A stretch of 64,000 bases of DNA from Streptococcus sp. S5 (GCF_034134805.1 NZ_CP139419.1:682001-746000), one strand, 5' to 3'. Positions 6,458 through 15,757 are shown, numbered from the stretch's first letter. Translations and numbers: made by a program. The notes: generated by a model not told the origin, from the letters alone.

Positions 6458-8767
6458 ATGAGAAAAAACGGTAAAAAGATTCGCCTACTGGGAGTAGCCG
6501 CCTTATTGGCTAGTCAGTTGGGGGTCTTTAGCAGTGCCCTCACGGTAGTTGCAGACGAGACCACAGCTTCGACTTCAGAGTCAGCGCTTGTGACGAACAC
6601 TAGCAGCGAGGAAAGCTCGACAAATCATTCGACTTCTGCTACAACAACAACTACAGAAGCTACGACGAGAGCTTCGAGTGATAAAGAAGAGACATCTAGC
6701 AGTTCCTCAGACGCTACTGAGGAGAAAACGGTTAAGGTCGGGGACATTCAAGGGGAATCGCAACGCTCTCCACTGGAAGGCCAAAAGGTAGCCATCAAAA
6801 ATGCAGTGGTGACTAAGACAGACCGCTATGGTTTTTATGCCCAAGATATTGAGTCGGATGGGAATAGCCGTACTTCAGATGGGATTTATGTTGTTTCCAA
6901 ATACAAGGTGAAAGTCGGTGACAAGGTGAAAATCACTGGTACCGTCAAGGAAGGCTATATGGAAGAGGTTACCTTGGGAGCTGGGAAAACCTTTAAGGAA
7001 CCAACGAATAGTTTAACGGTGACCATGCTGGTCGATGCTTGGATCACAAAAGATGGGACAGCCCCTCTTCCAGAAGCTGTGAATATCACTGAGGGCATGC
7101 CAGCAGATGTGAAGCCTAATCCGACTGCTTATGCTCCAGAAACTGATGCTCTCGATTATTGGGAAAGCCTGGAAGGAATGCTCACGGTGGTGAAGAAACC
7201 GCATGTCCTTGGTCCCCAGTACAAAGGAGATATCTATGTCTTGGGAGAAGATTTTACTGGCCTTCCTTTAAACAATATTGGAGGTCTGAATCTACGGCCA
7301 CATGCGCAAAATACAGCGACGATCCCGATTTATGTTGGGAATCAATTTGTCGCAAAAGCCAAGGATTACTTTACAGAAGACGTAACAGGAGTGGTAACGT
7401 ATCGGAATAGCTTTTATAAGTTAGAACCTACTCAACAGTTGACAGTCCAAGATGGTGGTTTGCAGCGTCAAGCAGCTCAAACCCAACCAAGTGAGGACAA
7501 GCTGACCATCGCTTCCTACAATATTGAAAATTTCTCGGCCAACAATGCCAAAAATGAAACCCCAGAGGATAAGGTGACGCTGATTGCCAATTCCTTTATC
7601 CATGAAATTCACAATCCAGACATCATTACTTTGATCGAAGTGCAGGACAATAATGGTAGTGTGGATGACGGAACGACCAGTGGTGTTGAAAGTGGACGCA
7701 AACTAGCCAATCGGATCAAGGAATTGGGTGGCAAGAGCTATGAGTATACGGAGGTTGCTCCAGTAGATGGCGCTGACGGAGGAAAGCCTGGTTCCAATAT
7801 TCGTTTGGGAATCCTCTACAATCCAGAACGCGTAACCTTAGCCAAAAAAGAGGCAGCAACTAGCAACGAGGCAGCGCAATTTGACAAGGGACACCTGGTT
7901 AAAAATCCAGCTCGGATTGCCCCTAATGACCCATCGTTTGATCATACTCGCAAGTCCTTAGCTGTTGAATTTGAATTCAAAGGTCAACCAGTTGTGGTGA
8001 TTGCCAATCACTTGAAATCAAAAATCGGAGATGATGCTATTTATGGGGCAAGCCAACCAGCAGTGGAACATACCTTGCCAACTCGTGAAGCACAAGCTAG
8101 TGTCATCCATCAATTCGTTCAAGAAGGCTTGAAGCAAAATCCGAAGACCACCTTTGTTTTGACGGGTGATTTTAATGACTACGATTTCTCAACCACGGCG
8201 CAGATCCTTGCTGGCAACGAACTAACCAACTTAATGGCCCAACATGATGCAGGCGATCGCTATTCTTATTTCTACCGTGGAAGCAATCAGGTTTTGGATA
8301 ACATTTTTATCTCAAACAACATGGCAGCTAAAGCAAGGTTTGAACCAGTCCATATCAATGCTTCCTTTATGAAGGAACACGGTCGTGCATCAGACCATGA
8401 TCCTGTCTTGGTCCAAATCGACTTTAGTGGAGCACAAACTCCAGGAACGCCGACGGATGATCAACAAGGAAATACAGTCCAAGCAACGGATCAAAACAGC
8501 CCTTCCTCATCGAATACAGGATCTCAACTAGTCCCTCATCAGGCCCAAGCTAATGAACAAAAGAGTTCAACATCTGAAAGCAAAGAGAAGGGCAAGAACG
8601 AAGATGAGAAGCAAGACGACAAGGAAGAGGCAACAACAGAAACCAAGACACCAGGCAAGCGGAAAATCCTTCCATCAACTGGACAAGAAACAAGCTATCT
8701 AGCTCTTTTTGGAGTGGCAATAGCTACGATGAGTCTTGTCTGGTATAAGAAGAAAAAGACTTACTAA
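6458..8767 (+). CDS. Cell-wall-anchored (LPXTG) DNase, SWAN/SsnA-like
   Basis: 769 residues. It has a signal peptide (residues 1-~32, ending near VVADE) and a Ser/Thr-rich low-complexity stretch (~33-88). An OB-fold nucleic-acid-binding domain follows (~90-175, VKVGDIQGESQRSPLEGQK), then an endonuclease/exonuclease/phosphatase domain (~350-660) with ASYNIENF, IEVQDN, ANHLKSK, TGDFNDYDF and GRASDHDPV. An acidic spacer precedes the sorting signal LPSTGQE, a hydrophobic helix and KKKK. The architecture is that of streptococcal surface nucleases such as SWAN of S. sanguinis and SsnA of S. suis, which degrade extracellular DNA and traps. The ATG at 6458 is preferred over 6446 because GGAG lies 6 bp upstream and the peptide then starts MRKNGKKIRLLG. 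Likely under CcpA control. Confidence 0.88.
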   Translation: MRKNGKKIRLLGVAALLASQLGVFSSALTVVADETTASTSESALVTNTSSEESSTNHSTSATTTTTEATTRASSDKEETSSSSSDATEEKTVKVGDIQGESQRSPLEGQKVAIKNAVVTKTDRYGFYAQDIESDGNSRTSDGIYVVSKYKVKVGDKVKITGTVKEGYMEEVTLGAGKTFKEPTNSLTVTMLVDAWITKDGTAPLPEAVNITEGMPADVKPNPTAYAPETDALDYWESLEGMLTVVKKPHVLGPQYKGDIYVLGEDFTGLPLNNIGGLNLRPHAQNTATIPIYVGNQFVAKAKDYFTEDVTGVVTYRNSFYKLEPTQQLTVQDGGLQRQAAQTQPSEDKLTIASYNIENFSANNAKNETPEDKVTLIANSFIHEIHNPDIITLIEVQDNNGSVDDGTTSGVESGRKLANRIKELGGKSYEYTEVAPVDGADGGKPGSNIRLGILYNPERVTLAKKEAATSNEAAQFDKGHLVKNPARIAPNDPSFDHTRKSLAVEFEFKGQPVVVIANHLKSKIGDDAIYGASQPAVEHTLPTREAQASVIHQFVQEGLKQNPKTTFVLTGDFNDYDFSTTAQILAGNELTNLMAQHDAGDRYSYFYRGSNQVLDNIFISNNMAAKARFEPVHINASFMKEHGRASDHDPVLVQIDFSGAQTPGTPTDDQQGNTVQATDQNSPSSSNTGSQLVPHQAQANEQKSSTSESKEKGKNEDEKQDDKEEATTETKTPGKRKILPSTGQETSYLALFGVAIATMSLVWYKKKKTY

Positions 8768-8790
8768 CGTTTTCAAAAGAAAGATCTAAA

Positions 8791-8815
8791 AAAGGAGTCG
8801 CTGGCTCCTTTTTTT
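8791..8815 (+). terminator. Intrinsic terminator of the nuclease gene
   Basis: AAAGGAG / CTCCTTT stem with a following T run, 24 bp after the stop. Confidence 0.8.
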
Positions 8816-8914
8816 CTCCTAAAATACAGGACAGATAGTCCCATATTGGAAACTGTACTAGGACAATGAAAACTACTGAAAAGAACAGTTTCTTTTCAAA
8901 AAGAAGCTTAAACT

Positions 8915-8963
8915 CTTTAAAATAGATGGAATCGTGTTATAATAAAACCATAAAACGTTTTCA
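8915..8963 (+). promoter_or_regulatory. Promoter of pflA with possible cre box
   Basis: TTTAAA (8915-8920), 17-bp spacer, TATAAT (8938-8943). Just downstream, TAAAACGTTTTCA (8951-8963) resembles a cre site with one mismatch at the first half-site. Catabolite control of pyruvate formate-lyase genes is known in streptococci; here it is inferred from the site only. Confidence 0.5.
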
Positions 8964-8980
8964 AGAGAAGAGGTTCCTCA

Positions 8981-9775
8981 ATGGAAAATGAAACAGTTGA
9001 CTATGGAAAAGTAACAGGAATGGTACACTCAACAGAAAGTTTTGGTGCAGTAGACGGGCCTGGGATCCGCTTTATTGTCTTCCTTCAAGGGTGTCAAATG
9101 CGGTGTCAATACTGCCACAATCCAGATACTTGGGCAATGGAAACCAACAAGTCCCGTGAGCGGACGGTGGATGATGTCTTAGAAGAAGCCCTCCGTTATC
9201 GTGGATTTTGGGGCGAAAAAGGGGGAATCACTGTTAGTGGTGGAGAAGCCCTCTTGCAGATTGACTTTTTGATTGCACTTTTTACCAAGGCTCAAGAGTT
9301 GGGCATTCATTGTACTTTGGATACCTGTGCTCTTCCTTTCCGCAATACGCCTCGTTATTTGGAAAAATTTGACCGCTTGATGGCAGTGACTGACTTGGTA
9401 CTTCTGGATATCAAGGAAATCAATGATGAACGGCACAAAATTGTGACCAGCCATACCAATAAAACGATTTTAGCTTGTGCCAAGTACTTATCTGATATTG
9501 GAAAACCAGTCTGGATTCGTCACGTTTTGGTACCTGGGCTTACAGACCGAGATGACGACTTGATCGAGCTTGGAAAATTTGTTAAAACCCTTAAAAATGT
9601 TGATAAATTTGAGATCCTTCCATACCATACTATGGGGGAATTCAAATGGCGTGAATTGGGAATTCCGTACAAATTGGAGGGTGTGAAACCACCGACAAAA
9701 GAACGGGTCCAAAATGCAAAAGATTTGATGGAAACAGAAAGTTACCAAGATTACCTGAAACGGGTCAAAGGATAA
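8981..9775 (+). CDS. pflA: Pyruvate formate-lyase-activating enzyme
   Basis: 264 residues, the usual length. The radical-SAM cluster motif is GCQMRCQYC (Cys38, Cys42, Cys45), followed by HNPDTW and the glycine-rich GGITVSGGEALLQ. Using a [4Fe-4S] cluster and S-adenosylmethionine it installs the glycyl radical on pyruvate formate-lyase, needed for mixed-acid fermentation without oxygen. It is monocistronic: its own promoter precedes it and a terminator at 9783 follows. The pfl structural gene is not in the window. Confidence 0.93.
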   Translation: MENETVDYGKVTGMVHSTESFGAVDGPGIRFIVFLQGCQMRCQYCHNPDTWAMETNKSRERTVDDVLEEALRYRGFWGEKGGITVSGGEALLQIDFLIALFTKAQELGIHCTLDTCALPFRNTPRYLEKFDRLMAVTDLVLLDIKEINDERHKIVTSHTNKTILACAKYLSDIGKPVWIRHVLVPGLTDRDDDLIELGKFVKTLKNVDKFEILPYHTMGEFKWRELGIPYKLEGVKPPTKERVQNAKDLMETESYQDYLKRVKG

Positions 9776-9782
9776 AAAGTAT

Positions 9783-9810
9783 AGACAGTTGGGCCTTCCA
9801 GCTGTCTTTT
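9783..9810 (+). terminator. Intrinsic terminator of pflA
   Basis: AGACAGTTGG / CCAGCTGTCT stem followed by TTTT. Confidence 0.8.
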
Positions 9811-9899
9811 CTATTGAAATGCACAACTATTCCCTTTCTTTAAATGGCAAAACGTGCTAAAATAGAGTGAATCTATAAATGAAATAAAGAGGTAGAAAC

Positions 9900-10835
9900 A
9901 TGTCAAAAATTCTCGTTTTTGGTCACCAAAATCCTGACTCAGATGCTATCGGCTCATCTGTAGCTTTTGCTTATCTTGCAAAAGAAGCTTATGGTTTGGA
10001 TACAGAAGCAGTGGCTCTTGGAACTCCAAATGAAGAAACAGCTTTCGTATTGGACTATTTTGGTGTGGAAGCACCACGCGTCATCACATCAGCTAAAGCA
10101 GAAGGTGCAGAACAAGTCATCTTGACGGACCACAATGAATTCCAACAATCTGTTTCAGATATTGCTGAAGTAGAAGTTTATGGTGTAGTGGATCACCACC
10201 GTGTGGCTAACTTCGAAACTGCCAGCCCACTTTACATGCGTTTGGAACCAGTTGGATCAGCATCTTCTATCGTGTACCGTATGTTCAAAGAACACGGTGT
10301 AGCAGTGCCAAAAGAATTGGCAGGTTTGATGCTTTCAGGTTTGATTTCAGATACCCTTCTTTTGAAATCTCCAACAACACACCCATCTGATAAGGTGATT
10401 GCGCCTGAATTGGCTGAATTGGCTGGTGTCAACTTAGAAGAATACGGTCTTGCCATGCTCAAGGCTGGTACTAACTTGGCAAGCAAATCAGCAGAAGAAT
10501 TGATCGATATCGATGCCAAGACTTTTGAATTGAACGGAAACAACGTTCGTGTGGCTCAAGTGAACACAGTTGATATTGCGGAAGTTTTGGAACGCCAAGC
10601 TGAAATCGAAGCAGCTATCCAAGCTGCCAATGCAGCTAACGGATACTCTGACTTTGTTTTGATGATTACAGATATCGTCAACTCAAACTCAGAAATCTTG
10701 GCTCTTGGTGCCAACATGGACAAGGTAGAAGCAGCTTTCAACTTCAAACTTGAAAACAACCACGCTTTCCTTCCAGGTGCCGTTTCACGTAAGAAACAAG
10801 TGGTTCCTCAATTGACTGAAAGCTTTAATGCTTAA
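9900..10835 (+). CDS. ppaC: Manganese-dependent inorganic pyrophosphatase (family II)
   Basis: 311 residues, full length. DHH-type metal-binding motifs are present: [11 protein letters not shown] (residues 8-18), LTDHNEF, VVDHHR and SDT. The C-terminal DHHA2 domain has the [10 protein letters not shown] motif. It hydrolyses pyrophosphate in the cytoplasm and pulls biosynthetic reactions forward. GAGG lies upstream of the ATG, and a terminator at 10860 separates it from the next gene. Confidence 0.95.
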   Translation: MSKILVFGHQNPDSDAIGSSVAFAYLAKEAYGLDTEAVALGTPNEETAFVLDYFGVEAPRVITSAKAEGAEQVILTDHNEFQQSVSDIAEVEVYGVVDHHRVANFETASPLYMRLEPVGSASSIVYRMFKEHGVAVPKELAGLMLSGLISDTLLLKSPTTHPSDKVIAPELAELAGVNLEEYGLAMLKAGTNLASKSAEELIDIDAKTFELNGNNVRVAQVNTVDIAEVLERQAEIEAAIQAANAANGYSDFVLMITDIVNSNSEILALGANMDKVEAAFNFKLENNHAFLPGAVSRKKQVVPQLTESFNA

Positions 10836-10859
10836 TGATAAATGGGGAAACCCATCGTT

Positions 10860-10883
10860 AAAAGGAGTTTCGACTCCTTTTTT
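10860..10883 (+). terminator. Intrinsic terminator of ppaC
   Basis: AAAGGAGT-TTCG-ACTCCTTT, then TTTT. It lies between ppaC and the GTG start at 10898. Confidence 0.8.
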
Positions 10884-10897
10884 GCTAGGAGGAGATC

Positions 10898-11410
10898 GTG
10901 CTAGAAAATGGTGATTTAATCTTTGTTAGAGAAGACACAGAAATGGGGCAGGCCATTCAGGCCTCTACTGGCAACTATAGCCATGTAGCTATCTTTTTGG
11001 ACGGATTCATTTATCATGCCACTGTAGAAGGTGGCGTCCTTGCCCAGTCCCCTGAAGATTTCTTTGAAGCTGAGAAAGTATATGACTTTTATCGCTGTGC
11101 GGAGATTGATTGTCCAGAGGTCAAAAAGCGAGCAGAGAGTCTTTTAGGGGCTCCCTACAATGCTTCCTTTTATCCGGATGGAGATGGTTATTACTGTTCC
11201 CAGTTCATCTCAGAACTACTTCCTATTTTTGAGACCATTCCCATGAAGTTTGGAGATGAGGAAGAGGAGATTAGTCCGTTTTGGGAAGATTACTACAGAG
11301 GGCTCGGTCTAGCGGTTCCTTTGGATCAACCTGGAACCAACCCGAGTCAGTTAGCCCAGTCACCACAGCTACAGTTTAAAGAAAGGTATTTGGATGATTT
11401 GGATTCATGA
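10898..11410 (+). CDS. YiiX/YebB-like permuted NlpC/P60 cysteine hydrolase
   Basis: 170 residues with a GTG start; AGGAGGAG 5 bp upstream supports it. The N-terminal GDLIFVRED.. and SHVAIFLDG carry the conserved His, and YYCSQF around residue 105 carries the probable catalytic Cys. This order (His before Cys) is that of the circularly permuted papain-like YiiX/YycO group. Substrates could be peptides or acyl chains; none is established. No signal peptide is visible, so it is probably cytoplasmic. It sits alone between ppaC and a family A repeat. Confidence 0.7.
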   Translation: MLENGDLIFVREDTEMGQAIQASTGNYSHVAIFLDGFIYHATVEGGVLAQSPEDFFEAEKVYDFYRCAEIDCPEVKKRAESLLGAPYNASFYPDGDGYYCSQFISELLPIFETIPMKFGDEEEEISPFWEDYYRGLGLAVPLDQPGTNPSQLAQSPQLQFKERYLDDLDS

Positions 11411-11474
11411 AACAACAATCTGAATCTTTGATACAGTTTATAAGAGTTACATCAAACTAAAGAAAAATAATTTT

Positions 11475-11614
11475 TCAATCCTTTCCTTTGATGAGTGCGG
11501 ACGTCAGCGAACTTCTTGGAAGTTCCATGACTTAGTTTTGAGCCTAAGGTCTCAAAAATACCGAGTCCTTGAAACCTAATTGTTTCAAGGACTTTTCTCA
11601 CAGCGGAAAGTCTC
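11475..11614 (+). repeat. Family A structured repeat, copy 2
   Basis: Hairpins in order: GAACTTC-TTG-GAAGTTC; TTTTGAG-CCTAAGGT-CTCAAAA; GTCCTTGAAAC/GTTTCAAGGAC, followed by TTTTCTCAC. The distal stem carries a compensatory change (GTC..GAC where other copies have GTG..CAC). Most divergent at its ends (CCTTTCC/GGAAAGTC). Confidence 0.85.
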
Positions 11615-11703
11615 GATATATCATTTTTTACTTTAAAAACATATTTTACGTTCGAATACAACTTGAAAAAGTTGTATTTTTTCTACTATCCTCTGGATGT
11701 TTC

Positions 11704-11732
11704 TTGTTTAGACAGATAAAATATGATATACT
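11704..11732 (+). promoter_or_regulatory. Promoter of the MBL/TetR operon
   Basis: TTGTTT (11704-11709), 17-bp spacer, TATACT (11727-11732). The TetR-type operator follows immediately. Confidence 0.7.
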
Positions 11733-11737
11733 TCACA

Positions 11738-11762
11738 AAAAACTAACCACTGGTTAGTTTTT
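11738..11762. promoter_or_regulatory. Perfect palindromic operator, probable TetR binding site
   Basis: AAAAACTAACCA-C-TGGTTAGTTTTT: a perfect 12-1-12 inverted repeat covering the expected transcription start. It is placed so that binding by the TetR protein encoded two genes downstream would block its own operon. Confidence 0.75.
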
Positions 11763-11788
11763 GCCGGAATTCAAAGGAGGAAGTAAAT

Positions 11789-12490
11789 ATGTCTTTCTTG
11801 TATCGTTTATTAACACGTACAAAACAAATCAGTCCACATATAAGAAAGTTTGAGTTCGAATTGGGTGTTTTTGTTGTCAGCATATGGCTAGTTGAATCAT
11901 CTGGTCGCTTTTATGTGATTGATACGGGAATGCGAGGAATGGAGAAGTACGCTGCCCAGTTTTTACTCCCACAAAAAATTGAAGCAATTTTTCTGACCCA
12001 TGGACATCCAGATCATATCAAAGGTTTGCTCTATCTTAGACAGCACTTTGGGAACATCCCGACTTTAATCAGTGAGAAGGAATTCCCCTATATTTCAGGC
12101 AAAGAACCTTTTCCTAATAGAAAAGAGACGGAAAAAGTGATTTTTGATCCGGCTACTTTTATAACTGTTGAAAGTCAAGAAGGTCAAGACTTGATAAGTA
12201 GTGCAGGACTAAAACCCCTATTTTCTCCTGGGCATTCCCCTGGTCATGTTGTTTATTACCATGAAGAGGATCAAGTTTTAATCGCTGGAGATCTTTTCAC
12301 AGCTACGAGAAGTGGGAAGTTGCGTCCACCAATGAAAGGATATACAGCAGATATGAGACAAGCTTTAGCTAGTGGTGAAAGAATTCTCAAGGATTATTCG
12401 CAGGCCCTTGTTAGTGTTTGTCATGGCAGTGAGGTAAAAGATGCCGTACGAGATTTTGAGGCATCGGATGGGTTTAAAGGGAGTTTGTAA
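11789..12490 (+). CDS. Metallo-beta-lactamase-fold hydrolase
   Basis: 233 residues. The motif HGHPDHIKG (around residue 71), a later His in GHSPGHVVYY, Asp in IAGDLFTA and a C-terminal CHGSEV give the complete two-metal site of the MBL superfamily. Members include glyoxalase II-like and lactonase-like hydrolases; the substrate cannot be told. AAAGGAGG lies upstream of the ATG. It overlaps the TetR gene by one base (12490) and shares its palindrome-controlled promoter, so it is probably an induced detoxification or resistance enzyme. The pair looks AT-richer than its neighbours and interrupts otherwise conserved gene order, suggesting acquisition. Confidence 0.8.
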   Translation: MSFLYRLLTRTKQISPHIRKFEFELGVFVVSIWLVESSGRFYVIDTGMRGMEKYAAQFLLPQKIEAIFLTHGHPDHIKGLLYLRQHFGNIPTLISEKEFPYISGKEPFPNRKETEKVIFDPATFITVESQEGQDLISSAGLKPLFSPGHSPGHVVYYHEEDQVLIAGDLFTATRSGKLRPPMKGYTADMRQALASGERILKDYSQALVSVCHGSEVKDAVRDFEASDGFKGSL

Positions 12491-13068
12491 TGGCAAAGAA
12501 TACAAGGTCTAGAATTATCAAGGCAGCCGAGGAACTTTACCGGACAGAATCTCAGCAAAAAGTAGGAATCAGGCAGATTGCTCAAGCTGCAGGATGTTCA
12601 CATACAGCTATTTATCAGTATTTTAAAAAGAAAGAGGATATATTATATGCAGTAGCGGAAAAACCGTTAACTCACCTCTATCATACTTGCTTAGAAATCA
12701 GTCATTCCAAGCAGAATGATAAGGAACGTCTGCTTCAAATCTGTCAAACATACGTGGATTTTGGGTTTAGAGAACGTAATTTTTATGAATTATTGATTTT
12801 TTACCGTGGAGAGCATGAAGATTCAGGCGATTGTTCGCAACCGTTGATGCAATTGAGAATGAAAAGTTATCGTTTATTGGAAGAAGCTATTGATGTCTTT
12901 TTACCGAAAAACTTATCTGATGCAGAAGCGCTAAATATTCGTAGTGGAATCTTTATTTTTTTACATGGCTTAGTAAGTATCTACAGTAGGGACAATGAAG
13001 AATGTCCAGAACGCATTAAGCAACTACTGACTGATTTTATTTCTTTTAAAATAATAGGAATGAAATGA
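12490..13068 (+). CDS. TetR-family regulator
   Basis: 192 residues. The N-terminal helix-turn-helix (residues ~8-55: RIIKAAEELYRTE.. VGIRQIAQAAGCSHTAIYQYFKKKEDIL) is canonical. The C-terminal ~130 residues are a helical ligand/dimer domain with no recognisable ligand. The ATG overlaps the stop of the MBL gene (translational coupling). It most likely binds the palindrome at 11738 and represses its own operon until an unknown inducer is present. Confidence 0.85.
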   Translation: MAKNTRSRIIKAAEELYRTESQQKVGIRQIAQAAGCSHTAIYQYFKKKEDILYAVAEKPLTHLYHTCLEISHSKQNDKERLLQICQTYVDFGFRERNFYELLIFYRGEHEDSGDCSQPLMQLRMKSYRLLEEAIDVFLPKNLSDAEALNIRSGIFIFLHGLVSIYSRDNEECPERIKQLLTDFISFKIIGMK

Positions 13069-13258
13069 GTTGGAATAACTTATGGGGCTTCTACAGTAAA
13101 CTTGGATTGAAAAGACTAAGTTCTTTTATTGCCTTATTTTCCCCTCTTGCCTGCCTATCCATAAATTGAAGATTTTGTCCTTTGGTATTGATTTCGCTTA
13201 AACTAATTTTTATGTTACAATAAGAACGAACCGATAAAACAGTAAACGAGACCTATTT

Positions 13259-13909
13259 ATGATTACAATCATTAATCCCACACGTTTGACACGTCAGCCA
13301 TTTTTCAAGGACTTGATCAATTATTTGGACCAGCACGACGATGTGATCCTGCGGCAAATTAAGGCCCAATTTCCGGATCAACCAGTGGATAAGCTGATGG
13401 AGGAGTATATCAAAGCGGGCTTCATCCTTCGAGAAAATAAACGCTACACTCTCAATTTGCCCTTCTTGGAGTCAGCTGATCTTGTTGAATTGGATCAAGA
13501 GGTCTTTGTCCGAGAGGACAGTGAATTTTATCAGGAACTAAAAAACAAAGTTTTCCAAACGGAACTCCGCAATACTACCAATGAAGCGATTTTGGTGGAG
13601 GAGACGGACTTTGCGCGAGATGCACAGACCCTTTCCAATTACTTCTACAAGGTTGCTCACCAATATCCATTGACAGAGGATCAAGAAAAGCTCTATGCCA
13701 TCTTGGGAGATGTCAATCTCGAGTATGCTCTTAAGTATATGACCAGCTTTTTGCTCAAGTTCCTCAAAAAAGAAGTAGTCCAGCAAAAGCGCAAGGACAT
13801 CTTTGTCGACAGTTTAGAAATCTTAGGCTATATCCGCAAAAATGATGAAGGCAAATATGAATTAGCAGTGGACTTGGACAAGGAAAGACTGATGTTTATC
13901 AAACAATAG
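13259..13909 (+). CDS. DUF1803 family protein
   Basis: 216 residues, soluble, charged, no signal peptide. The sequence MITIINPTRLTRQPFFKDLINYL.. resembles the streptococcal DUF1803 family, whose function is unknown. The N-terminal ~70 residues look like a small helical domain (winged-helix-like region IKAQFPDQPVDKLMEEYIKAGFI), which is only a suggestion. The gene is single, next to murE on the opposite strand. A hairpin at 13913 follows the stop. Confidence 0.65.
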   Translation: MITIINPTRLTRQPFFKDLINYLDQHDDVILRQIKAQFPDQPVDKLMEEYIKAGFILRENKRYTLNLPFLESADLVELDQEVFVREDSEFYQELKNKVFQTELRNTTNEAILVEETDFARDAQTLSNYFYKVAHQYPLTEDQEKLYAILGDVNLEYALKYMTSFLLKFLKKEVVQQKRKDIFVDSLEILGYIRKNDEGKYELAVDLDKERLMFIKQ

Positions 13910-13912
13910 AAA

Positions 13913-13937
13913 GAGGCTAGGAAAACTTCCTAGCCTC
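13913..13937. terminator. Hairpin after the DUF1803 gene
   Basis: GAGGCTAGGAA-AAC-TTCCTAGCCTC, a perfect 11-bp stem but without a T run on either side. A sister hairpin with the same arms occurs at 14190, on the other side of the family A repeat. Confidence 0.55.
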
Positions 13938-13960
13938 GGATTGAAGACAAAGTCATCTTA

Positions 13961-14098
13961 AAAACTTTCCTTAAGTGAGTACGGACGTCAGCGAACTTCT
14001 TTGAAGTTCCATGACTAATTATTGAGCCTAAGGTCTCAATAATTCCGAGTGCCTGAAACGTTATTGTTTCAGGCACTTTTCTCACAGCGGAAAGTTTC
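13961..14098 (+). repeat. Family A structured repeat, copy 3
   Basis: 138 bp. AAAACTTTCC/GGAAAGTTT closing stem, GAACTTC-TTT-GAAGTTC, ATTATTGAG-CCTAAGGT-CTCAATAAT, GTGCCTGAAAC/GTTTCAGGCAC. It lies in the convergent gap between the DUF1803 gene and murE and is flanked by two near-identical AGGCTAGGAA hairpins. Confidence 0.9.
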
Positions 14099-14189
14099 GG
14101 TATTTTCTTAAATCGATTTAAAAAATAGAACTCATTTTTTTGTAGTATTGTTTAACTTTTTTTACTTTAAAATAAGTTATCTACATTTT

Positions 14190-14216
14190 AAGGCTAGGAA
14201 TTTTCCTAGCCTTCTT
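14190..14216 (+). terminator. Terminator-like hairpin between the DUF1803 gene and murE
   Basis: AAGGCTAGGAA / TTCCTAGCCTT followed by CTTTC on the plus strand, so it would stop plus-strand transcripts before murE is reached in antisense. Confidence 0.6.
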
Positions 14217-14224
14217 TCGTTTGA

Positions 14225-15670
14225 TTATAGGTAACGTTCAGCGATGGCGGCATCACCTGGATATTCTTCTTTTACGCCATTGACGATTTGGTAGCAGTCC
14301 GCTCCTTTTCCGGCGATAATGACGGCATCTTCAGGCTTGCTGGTTGTTGCCATGGCCAGTTGAATAGCTTGTTCGCGATCTGCGATTTTCTCGACAGGGC
14401 GCGTGATGAAGCTGCTAATCTCTTCAGCGATAGCCAAAGGATCTTCATAGTTGGGATCATCCGCTGTGAGGAAGACTTGGATCTCAGGATGGTCTTCTAA
14501 GAGTAAGCCAAAGTCCTTGCGGCGACTCTCTCCTTTATTCCCAGTTGATCCAAGGACCAGTGAAATGGTCCCTGTTTGATGGGTTTCGACAACTGAAAGC
14601 AGTTTTTTCAAGCTATCTCCATTATGGGCATAGTCGATGAAAACCTTAGCGCCGTTTTTCTGAGTCAAGACTTCCATTCGGCCAGGAACGCGCGTCTTAG
14701 CAATCCCTTTTTGGATATCCTTGAGGCTCGCGCCTAGACGAAGACAGGCAAGACCTGCTGCTACAGCATTTTCTTGGTTGAAATGTCCAATCAGTTGGAT
14801 ATCATAGTTTCCAGCTAATTTACCAGTGGCTGAGAAGCTGAAAGCTTTGGAGTTTTCAATTTGATTCTCAGACTGGCTTCCATAAAAATCATGGTCTTGG
14901 TTCGCGACTTGATCCGCTAAAACTTGGAAATGATCCATATCGCTATTGATGACTACGGCTTGGCTGTTCTTCATGAGGAGACGTTTGTGGTAGAAATAAT
15001 CCTCAAAAGTTGGGTGTTCAATCGGTCCAATATGGTCTGGACTGATGTTGAGAAAAACACCGACGTCAAAGGTCAGACCGTAAACCCGCTTCACCAGATA
15101 AGCTTGACTGGAAACTTCCATAATCAAGTGGGTCCGATCATTGGCTACTGCCTCAGCCATCATGGCAAAAAGATCCAAGCTCTCTGGCGTTGTCAGGGTC
15201 GATTTAAAGAAGTTTTTACCATCCAGCGTCGTATTCATAGTCGACAGCATAGCTGGTCGGTGACTTTGTTCCAAAATATGGTAAGCAAAATAGGCCGCTG
15301 TTGTCTTTCCCTTAGTCCCTGTGAAGGCCAATAGTTTTAATTGTTTCTCAGGGTGCCCATAAAACTCCATAGCAATTAAGCTCATGGCCTGCTTGATATC
15401 ATTGACGAGAATGGCAGGAATGCCAACTTCATAATCTTTTTCAGAGACATAAAAGCCGAGTCCATTAGAAATAGCCTGTTCCAGGTATTCTTTTTTGAAA
15501 CTCGCCCCTTTAACAAAAAAGAGGGTACTAGCAGAAACCTTCCGGCTATCATAGCTAATGGCATCAAAACTTGTTCCTTCTAGATGGTAGTAATATTCAC
15601 CATTTACTAGAATTTCTCGGAAATTTTGGTCATGTTTTAAAATGTTGAGGGTTTGTTCAATTGTAATCAT
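14225..15670 (-). CDS. murE: UDP-N-acetylmuramyl-tripeptide synthetase (L-lysine-adding MurE)
   Basis: 481 residues, full length. The N-terminal domain starts [14 protein letters not shown]; the central ATP-binding domain has GTKGKTT at residues 118-124; the C-terminal domain has DDPNYEDP (~405), the region that selects the diamino acid. In streptococci MurE adds L-lysine to UDP-MurNAc-L-Ala-D-Glu in the cytoplasm. It is divergent from murJ, whose promoter lies just beyond its start; the two genes thus pair a cytoplasmic precursor step with its lipid-linked export. Confidence 0.93.
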   Translation of the reverse strand: MITIEQTLNILKHDQNFREILVNGEYYYHLEGTSFDAISYDSRKVSASTLFFVKGASFKKEYLEQAISNGLGFYVSEKDYEVGIPAILVNDIKQAMSLIAMEFYGHPEKQLKLLAFTGTKGKTTAAYFAYHILEQSHRPAMLSTMNTTLDGKNFFKSTLTTPESLDLFAMMAEAVANDRTHLIMEVSSQAYLVKRVYGLTFDVGVFLNISPDHIGPIEHPTFEDYFYHKRLLMKNSQAVVINSDMDHFQVLADQVANQDHDFYGSQSENQIENSKAFSFSATGKLAGNYDIQLIGHFNQENAVAAGLACLRLGASLKDIQKGIAKTRVPGRMEVLTQKNGAKVFIDYAHNGDSLKKLLSVVETHQTGTISLVLGSTGNKGESRRKDFGLLLEDHPEIQVFLTADDPNYEDPLAIAEEISSFITRPVEKIADREQAIQLAMATTSKPEDAVIIAGKGADCYQIVNGVKEEYPGDAAIAERYL

Positions 15671-15698
15671 AAAACTATTGTAAACCTAAAGTCCCTAT

Positions 15699-15727
15699 TT
15701 TACAAGTGTCATGGAAAAGTTTATAAT
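15699..15727 (+). promoter_or_regulatory. Promoter of murJ
   Basis: TTTACA (15699-15704), 17-bp spacer, TATAAT (15722-15727). It sets the murJ start at 15758 rather than the in-frame ATG at 15653. Confidence 0.8.
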
Positions 15728-15757
15728 GAAGAGAAGAAGAAACGAAAGAGGACACCA

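Noticed and set aside
8768..8780. cre site ACGTTTTCAAAAG just after the nuclease stop
   Set aside because: Only half of the consensus is present and no promoter lies nearby.
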